Source: JAJPKK01 sp963824905 (GTDB lineage Bacteria > Pseudomonadota > Alphaproteobacteria > Rhizobiales > Xanthobacteraceae). From it: a DNA stretch of 64,000 bases. How positions within the stretch are numbered: the stretch's first letter is position 1; each line of letters opens with the position of its first letter. Of the stretch, positions 59,856 through 64,000 are shown one piece after another. Below the pieces are notes generated by a model, which saw only the letters and a program-made list of their open reading frames with translations, searched no databases and was not told where the DNA came from. The stretch lies in assembly GCA_963824905.1 (NCBI GenBank), contig CAWGRH010000012.1, forward strand, positions 124,001 to 188,000, in the 5' to 3' direction. The position numbers were made by a program, and so were the translations under genes.

Positions 59856-60851
59856 TCACTCCAGCTTAACATTGGCTAACCGCCCGACCTCGCCCCACAT
59901 CTTGGTCTCGACCTCGATCGTGTGGGCAAAGTCTGCGGCGCTGCCGCCGACGGTCGGCGTCGCCATCGCCTTGAACTTCTCCTGCACGTCCGGCGACTGC
60001 ATCATCTTGCGAAACTCGGCTTCGAGCTTCTTGACGATGGCGGGCGGCGTGCCGGCGGGAACGAAGATGCCGCTCCACAGTCCGACGTCGATGCCGGGAA
60101 CGCCGGCTTCGGCCATTGTCGGGACGTCGGGCAGGTCAGCTAGCCGCTTCGTCGAGGTAACCGCGAGGGCGCGCACCTGGCCGCCCTTGACGAGCGGCGT
60201 GGTCGGCGGCGGATCGGCGATGGTCAGCACCGACTGCTGGCCGATCACCGCGACGAGCGATTCGCCGCTGCTCTTGTACGGGATGGCAGTCGACGGCGCG
60301 CCGGACTTGAGTTTGAAGAGCTCGGTCGCGAGCGTGAAGGCGGACGACGAGGTCGCGTAGTTCGAGCGCTCGGGATTGGCCTTCATCCACGCCACCAGCT
60401 CCTGCACCGTCTTGGCGGGATGCGACGGATAGACGGTGAGGATGAGCGGGAAGCTCGCGAGCATCGACACCGGAGCGAAGGCCTTGAGCGTGTCGTAGGG
60501 CGGCTTCACCGAGATGGCGGGGATGATGCTCATGGCGCCACTGGCGCCGACGAGCAGCGTGTAGCCGTCGGGCGGGGCCGCCGCCACCGACTCCGCGGCT
60601 AGCCGGCCGCCGGCGCCGACCTTGTTCTCGATGATGACCGACTGGCCGAGGCTTTCCTGCAGCTTCTGCCCGACGATGCGCGCGATGATGTCGTTGCCGC
60701 CGCCGGCGGCGAACCCCACCACGATCTTGATGATGCGGTTCGGGTAGGACGCAGCGGGATCGTTCTGCGCCCGCGCGGCGCCGGCGAGGCCCGTAGCCAT
60801 CGCCGCGGCGAGGGCAATCGCCCGCGCGCACCGTCCGAGCTTCGCCCGCAT
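59856..60851 (-). CDS. Tripartite tricarboxylate (Bug-type) binding protein
   Basis: A 331-residue periplasmic receptor. The signal peptide ends near residue 28 (AGAARA). YPNRIIKIVVGFAAGGGND, ENKVGAGGRLAAESVA and VPTMAEAGVPGIDVGLW are family motifs. It begins 12 bases after the stop of the RND pump gene, with GGGAGGCGAGG as ribosome site, so the two are probably co-transcribed. A receptor for uptake behind an efflux pump is an odd pairing and could be incidental. Ligand unknown. Confidence 0.88.
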   Translation of the reverse strand: MRAKLGRCARAIALAAAMATGLAGAARAQNDPAASYPNRIIKIVVGFAAGGGNDIIARIVGQKLQESLGQSVIIENKVGAGGRLAAESVAAAPPDGYTLLVGASGAMSIIPAISVKPPYDTLKAFAPVSMLASFPLILTVYPSHPAKTVQELVAWMKANPERSNYATSSSAFTLATELFKLKSGAPSTAIPYKSSGESLVAVIGQQSVLTIADPPPTTPLVKGGQVRALAVTSTKRLADLPDVPTMAEAGVPGIDVGLWSGIFVPAGTPPAIVKKLEAEFRKMMQSPDVQEKFKAMATPTVGGSAADFAHTIEVETKMWGEVGRLANVKLE

Positions 60852-60863
60852 CCTCGCCTCCCG

Positions 60864-63800
60864 TTATTCCGCCGGCACTTGAGTGAGGCCGGCTCGTCTT
60901 CGCGGCAATGCGCCCGACAGCCGGCGGTGCAGACGGTCGAGCATGAGATAGATCACCGGGGTCGTATAGAGCGTCAGGATTTGCGACACCGCAAGCCCGC
61001 CGATGATGGTCATGCCGAGGGGACGCCGCAGCTCGGCACCGGTGCCGGTGGCGAGGAGCAGCGGCAGCGCGCCCATGAGTGCCGACAGCGTCGTCATCAG
61101 GATCGGGCGGAAGCGATGGAGGCAGGCCTCCTCGATCGCCTGCTCGGGCGAGAGGCCGCGTCGTTCGGCCGCGACCGCGAAGTCGACCAGCATGATGCCG
61201 TTCTTCTTGACGATGCCGATCAGGAGGATGATGCCGATGAAGGCGATGATCGACAGCTCCGCGCCGAACGCAGCGAGTGCGAGCAGCGCGCCGAGGCCGG
61301 CAGACGGCAGGGTCGACAGGATCGTGAGCGGATGGGCGAGGCTCTCATAGAGCACGCCGAGCACGATGTAGATGCCGATGAGGGCGGCGAGGATCAGCAC
61401 CTCCTCGGAGCTGGCGCTCTCCGCGAACATCTTCATGTCGCCGGCGAAATCTGCGCGGATCGTTTCCGGCAGGTGCATGGCCGCGACCGCCTCGGTGACC
61501 GCCGTGGCGGCGGTCTGCAGGGGGACATCCGGCGCGAGATTGTAGGTGATCGTCACGGCGGGATACTGGCTCTGGTGATTGACCGAGAGCGGCGTGTTCG
61601 ATTTTGCAAACCGCACCACCGCCGAGAGCGGCACCTGGGTGCCGTTGGCGCCGGCGACATAGACCAGGCGGAGATCGGATGGTTCGCGCTGGTGCTCCGC
61701 ATCGACCTCGAGGATGACGCGGTACTGGTTGCGCTGGGTGAAGATCGTCGAGACTTGGCGCTGCGCGAAGGCGTTGTTGAGCGTGTTGTCGATGTCCTGC
61801 ACCTTGACGCCGAGACGCGACGCCGCGGTGCGGTCGATGATCACGTCGGCCTGAAGGCCGCCCTGCTCACGGTCGGTGGTGACGTCGATGATGCCCGGGA
61901 GGTGCCGGATGCGCTCCTGCACCCGCGGCACCCACGCCGAGAGCTCCTCGGCGTCGGCATCGATCAGGGTGAACTGGTATTGCGACCGGCTCTGCCGGCC
62001 GCTGACATTGGGGAGCTGGTTCGCCGGCCACATGTAGACCCGCACGCCGGGGACGTCCTCGATCTTGGCGCGCAGGCGCTCGACCACGGCGTCGGTGGAC
62101 GCGCCGCCCCGCTCGGCCGGCAGCTTGAGCGAGATGAAGACCCGGCCGTTGTTGACGAGGCCGCTCCAGGTGGTGCCGCCGACCGAGGACCCGATTCCCG
62201 AGACCGCCGGATCGGACAAGAGGATCGTGTTCACCCGCTGCTGCAGGTCGGCCATGGTGCGGAACGAGACGTCGGTCGAAGCGACCGACACGCCGCCGAT
62301 GAAACCGGAATCGTCCTGGGGGAAGAACCCCTTCGGCGTGTGCACGTAGAGATAGACCGTGAGCGCGACGGTCAGCACGAGCCCGATGAGAGTTGCCGCG
62401 CGATGGTGGATCACCACGGCGAGACTGCGGGCATAGGCGCGCGCCATCGCTGAAAGCGCGCCCTCGATGAGCCGGTCGAACCAGGTGGCGTCGCGGCTCG
62501 GCGCCGCGCGCACGTAATGGGCGCAGATCATCGGCGTCACCGAGAGCGACACCAGGGTCGAGATCACGATCGCGAACACCAGCGTCACCGAGAATTCGCG
62601 GAACAGCCGCCCGGCGACGCCCCCCATGAACAGCAGCGGAATGAACGCCGCGACCAGCGATACGCTGATCGAGATCACGGTGAAGCCGATCTGCTGGGCG
62701 CCGTCGGCGGCGGCGCGGAACGGGGTCGCGCCTTTTTCGAGGTGGCGGAAGGCGTTCTCGATCATGACGATGGCGTCGTCGACCACGAAGCCGACCGACA
62801 CCGCGAGCGCCATCAGCGACAGATTGTTGATCGAGAACCCGGCAAGCCACATGGCGGAGCAGGTGCCGGCAAGCGAGAGCGGCACGGTGATGCCGACGGC
62901 TATGGTCGGCGCCATCCGGCGCAGGAACAGGAACACGACGAGCATCACCAGCACCACCGTGGCGCCGAGGGTGAGTTGCATGTCGCGCACGCTGGCGCGG
63001 ATCATCTGGGTGCGGTCGGACAGCACCGAGAACTGGACGTCCGGCGGGATCCAGCGCTTGAGCTCGGGGAGCAACGCCTGGATACGGTCGACGGTTTCGA
63101 TCACGTTGGCGTCAGCCTGCTTGGTGATCTGGAGGAGCACCGCGGGCTTCCCGTTGTACCAGGCGGCCGAGCGGCTGTTGCGGGTCGATTCCTCGACCGT
63201 CGCGATCGAGCCGAGCAGCGTCACCGCGCCATTCGCCGATTTCACCACGATGTCGCGGTATTCGCCGGGATCGCGCATCTGCGCGTTGGTGGCGATGACC
63301 TCGGCGATGCCGTCGCTGTCGAACACGCCGACGGGACCGGCGGCATTGGCGTTGACGATGGCGAGGCGCACGTCCTCGAGATTGATGCCCATCGCGGCGA
63401 TCGCCTCCGGATTGACCCGGATGCGGATGGCCGGCTGCTCGGCGCCGTTCACCGTGACCTGGGCGACGCCGTCGATCTGCGAGATGCGCTGGGCGAGGAC
63501 GGTGTCGGCGACGTCGTAGATCGCGCTCACCGGGCGGATGTCGGAGGTGAGCGCGAGGATGAAGATCGCCCAGGCGTTGGGGTTCGCCTTGCGGAAAGTC
63601 GGCAGGCTCGGCAAGTCGCCCGGCAGGTCGGCGACCGCGGCGTTGAGCGCCGCCTGGACGTCGCGGGCGGCGTTGTCGATCTTGCGGGTGAGGTCGAATA
63701 TGACCGAGATCGAGGTTGCGCCGAGCGAGCTCGTCGAGGTGAGCTCGATCACGCCGGGAATCTCGCCGAGCCGCCGCTCCAGCGGCGCGGCGACGGTCGC

Positions 63801-63980
63801 CGCCATCGTCGAGGGATCGGCACCGGGCCGGTTCGCCGACACCCAGATCGCCGGAAACTCGATGTTGGGCAGCGAAGCGACGGGAAGGAAGTTGTAGGCG
63901 ACGGCGCCGGACAGGAACACGCCGATCGAGAGCAGCATCGTCGCGATCGGGCGGAGAATGAACGGCAGGGAGACGTTCAT
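60864..63980 (-). CDS. RND efflux pump inner-membrane permease (MdtB/MdtC-like)
   Basis: A 1038-residue inner-membrane pump of the hydrophobe/amphiphile efflux group. The start (MNVSLPFILRPIATMLLSIG), the proton-relay aspartate pair in VGFVVDDAIVMIEN and the lysine in IGIVKKNGIMLVDFAV are in place. Two large periplasmic domains and 12 helices give the normal length. MdtB/MdtC and MuxB/MuxC pumps come as two permeases plus an adaptor, and another gene ends three to four bases upstream of this start, fitting that layout. It exports drugs, bile-like compounds or lipophilic acids. Confidence 0.93.
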   Translation of the reverse strand: MNVSLPFILRPIATMLLSIGVFLSGAVAYNFLPVASLPNIEFPAIWVSANRPGADPSTMAATVAAPLERRLGEIPGVIELTSTSSLGATSISVIFDLTRKIDNAARDVQAALNAAVADLPGDLPSLPTFRKANPNAWAIFILALTSDIRPVSAIYDVADTVLAQRISQIDGVAQVTVNGAEQPAIRIRVNPEAIAAMGINLEDVRLAIVNANAAGPVGVFDSDGIAEVIATNAQMRDPGEYRDIVVKSANGAVTLLGSIATVEESTRNSRSAAWYNGKPAVLLQITKQADANVIETVDRIQALLPELKRWIPPDVQFSVLSDRTQMIRASVRDMQLTLGATVVLVMLVVFLFLRRMAPTIAVGITVPLSLAGTCSAMWLAGFSINNLSLMALAVSVGFVVDDAIVMIENAFRHLEKGATPFRAAADGAQQIGFTVISISVSLVAAFIPLLFMGGVAGRLFREFSVTLVFAIVISTLVSLSVTPMICAHYVRAAPSRDATWFDRLIEGALSAMARAYARSLAVVIHHRAATLIGLVLTVALTVYLYVHTPKGFFPQDDSGFIGGVSVASTDVSFRTMADLQQRVNTILLSDPAVSGIGSSVGGTTWSGLVNNGRVFISLKLPAERGGASTDAVVERLRAKIEDVPGVRVYMWPANQLPNVSGRQSRSQYQFTLIDADAEELSAWVPRVQERIRHLPGIIDVTTDREQGGLQADVIIDRTAASRLGVKVQDIDNTLNNAFAQRQVSTIFTQRNQYRVILEVDAEHQREPSDLRLVYVAGANGTQVPLSAVVRFAKSNTPLSVNHQSQYPAVTITYNLAPDVPLQTAATAVTEAVAAMHLPETIRADFAGDMKMFAESASSEEVLILAALIGIYIVLGVLYESLAHPLTILSTLPSAGLGALLALAAFGAELSIIAFIGIILLIGIVKKNGIMLVDFAVAAERRGLSPEQAIEEACLHRFRPILMTTLSALMGALPLLLATGTGAELRRPLGMTIIGGLAVSQILTLYTTPVIYLMLDRLHRRLSGALPRRRAGLTQVPAE

Positions 63981-63984
63981 CGCC

Positions 63985-64000
63985 CTACTCCGCAGCGTCT
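63985..64000 (-). CDS. 3' end of an upstream gene (partial)
   Basis: On the minus strand the last codons read Asp-Ala-Ala-Glu-stop, ending four bases before the RND gene start. This is too short to identify. By analogy with mdtABC-like operons it is most likely the tail of a second RND permease or the membrane-fusion adaptor. Confidence 0.35.

Noticed and set aside
60879..62453. A 524-codon plus-strand open frame
   Set aside because: Antisense to the RND pump, with no domain and no ribosome site logic; the RND gene is unmistakable.

Overview
The window reads as chromosomal DNA of a high-GC alphaproteobacterium (roughly two-thirds G+C by eye). It is most like the Hyphomicrobiales, in the Bradyrhizobium/Rhodopseudomonas/Xanthobacteraceae neighbourhood. 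The grounds are the gene order HIG1-type small membrane protein, PduO-type cobalamin adenosyltransferase, etfB, etfA, 3-hydroxybutyryl-CoA dehydrogenase; the several orphan tripartite-tricarboxylate (Bug-type) binding proteins; the orphan xanthine-dehydrogenase-like molybdenum subunits; and several families of palindromic intergenic elements typical of that group. No rRNA, tRNA, CRISPR array, transposase or integrase was recognised. Assignment to a genus is inference.

Layout. 0.35-7.1 kb: a PAS-GGDEF-EAL signalling protein, an epimerase, then the housekeeping block (HIG1 protein, adenosyltransferase, etfBA, hbd). 7.3-10.3 kb: a Bug binding protein, a pirin and small hypothetical genes. 10.5-15.2 kb: a UbiD decarboxylase divergent from three consecutive paralogous secreted proteins, each with a perfect EF-hand-like loop and two conserved cysteines; a fourth, frameshifted copy lies at 45.2 kb. 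15.2-18.5 kb: amino-sugar catabolism (frameshifted nagA, a NagB-II/SIS protein, and divergent murQ). 18.8-24.7 kb: a tight minus-strand operon of molybdenum hydroxylase large subunit, enoyl-CoA hydratase-like protein, TIGR02444 protein, UbiD and UbiX. 25.2-28.1 kb: two similar Bug proteins flanking an unusual DsbB and a 50-residue membrane protein. 28.1-29.6 kb: a two-domain peptidoglycan hydrolase without a signal peptide. 29.8-39.1 kb: acyl-CoA dehydrogenase, NDP-forming acyl-CoA synthetase, MmgE/PrpD protein, Ldh-type oxidoreductase, polysaccharide deacetylase, Gfo/Idh/MocA oxidoreductase and SDR. 39.3-45.0 kb: parts of an iron/thiamine/polyamine-type ABC importer. 46.3-53.7 kb: ThDP enzyme, flavin-nucleotide-binding protein with a divergent LysR regulator, a cystathionine gamma-synthase-like enzyme, proB and a PAP2 phosphatase. 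53.8-64.0 kb: a second orphan molybdenum subunit, a frameshifted TAXI-type binding protein, a third UbiD, a Bug protein and an RND pump.

Taken together, this is an accessory metabolic region. Three UbiD enzymes, one UbiX, two molybdenum hydroxylase subunits, several CoA enzymes and many periplasmic binding proteins point to uptake and breakdown of aromatic or unsaturated organic acids; the exact substrates cannot be read from the sequence. The least explained material is the EF-loop secreted family beside the first UbiD, the five-gene UbiD operon with an embedded TIGR02444 protein, and the DsbB variant with its small partner. Three genes (nagA, the fourth EF-loop gene and the TAXI protein) each carry a single-base frameshift in otherwise intact coding sequence, so sequencing or assembly error must be excluded before calling them dead.
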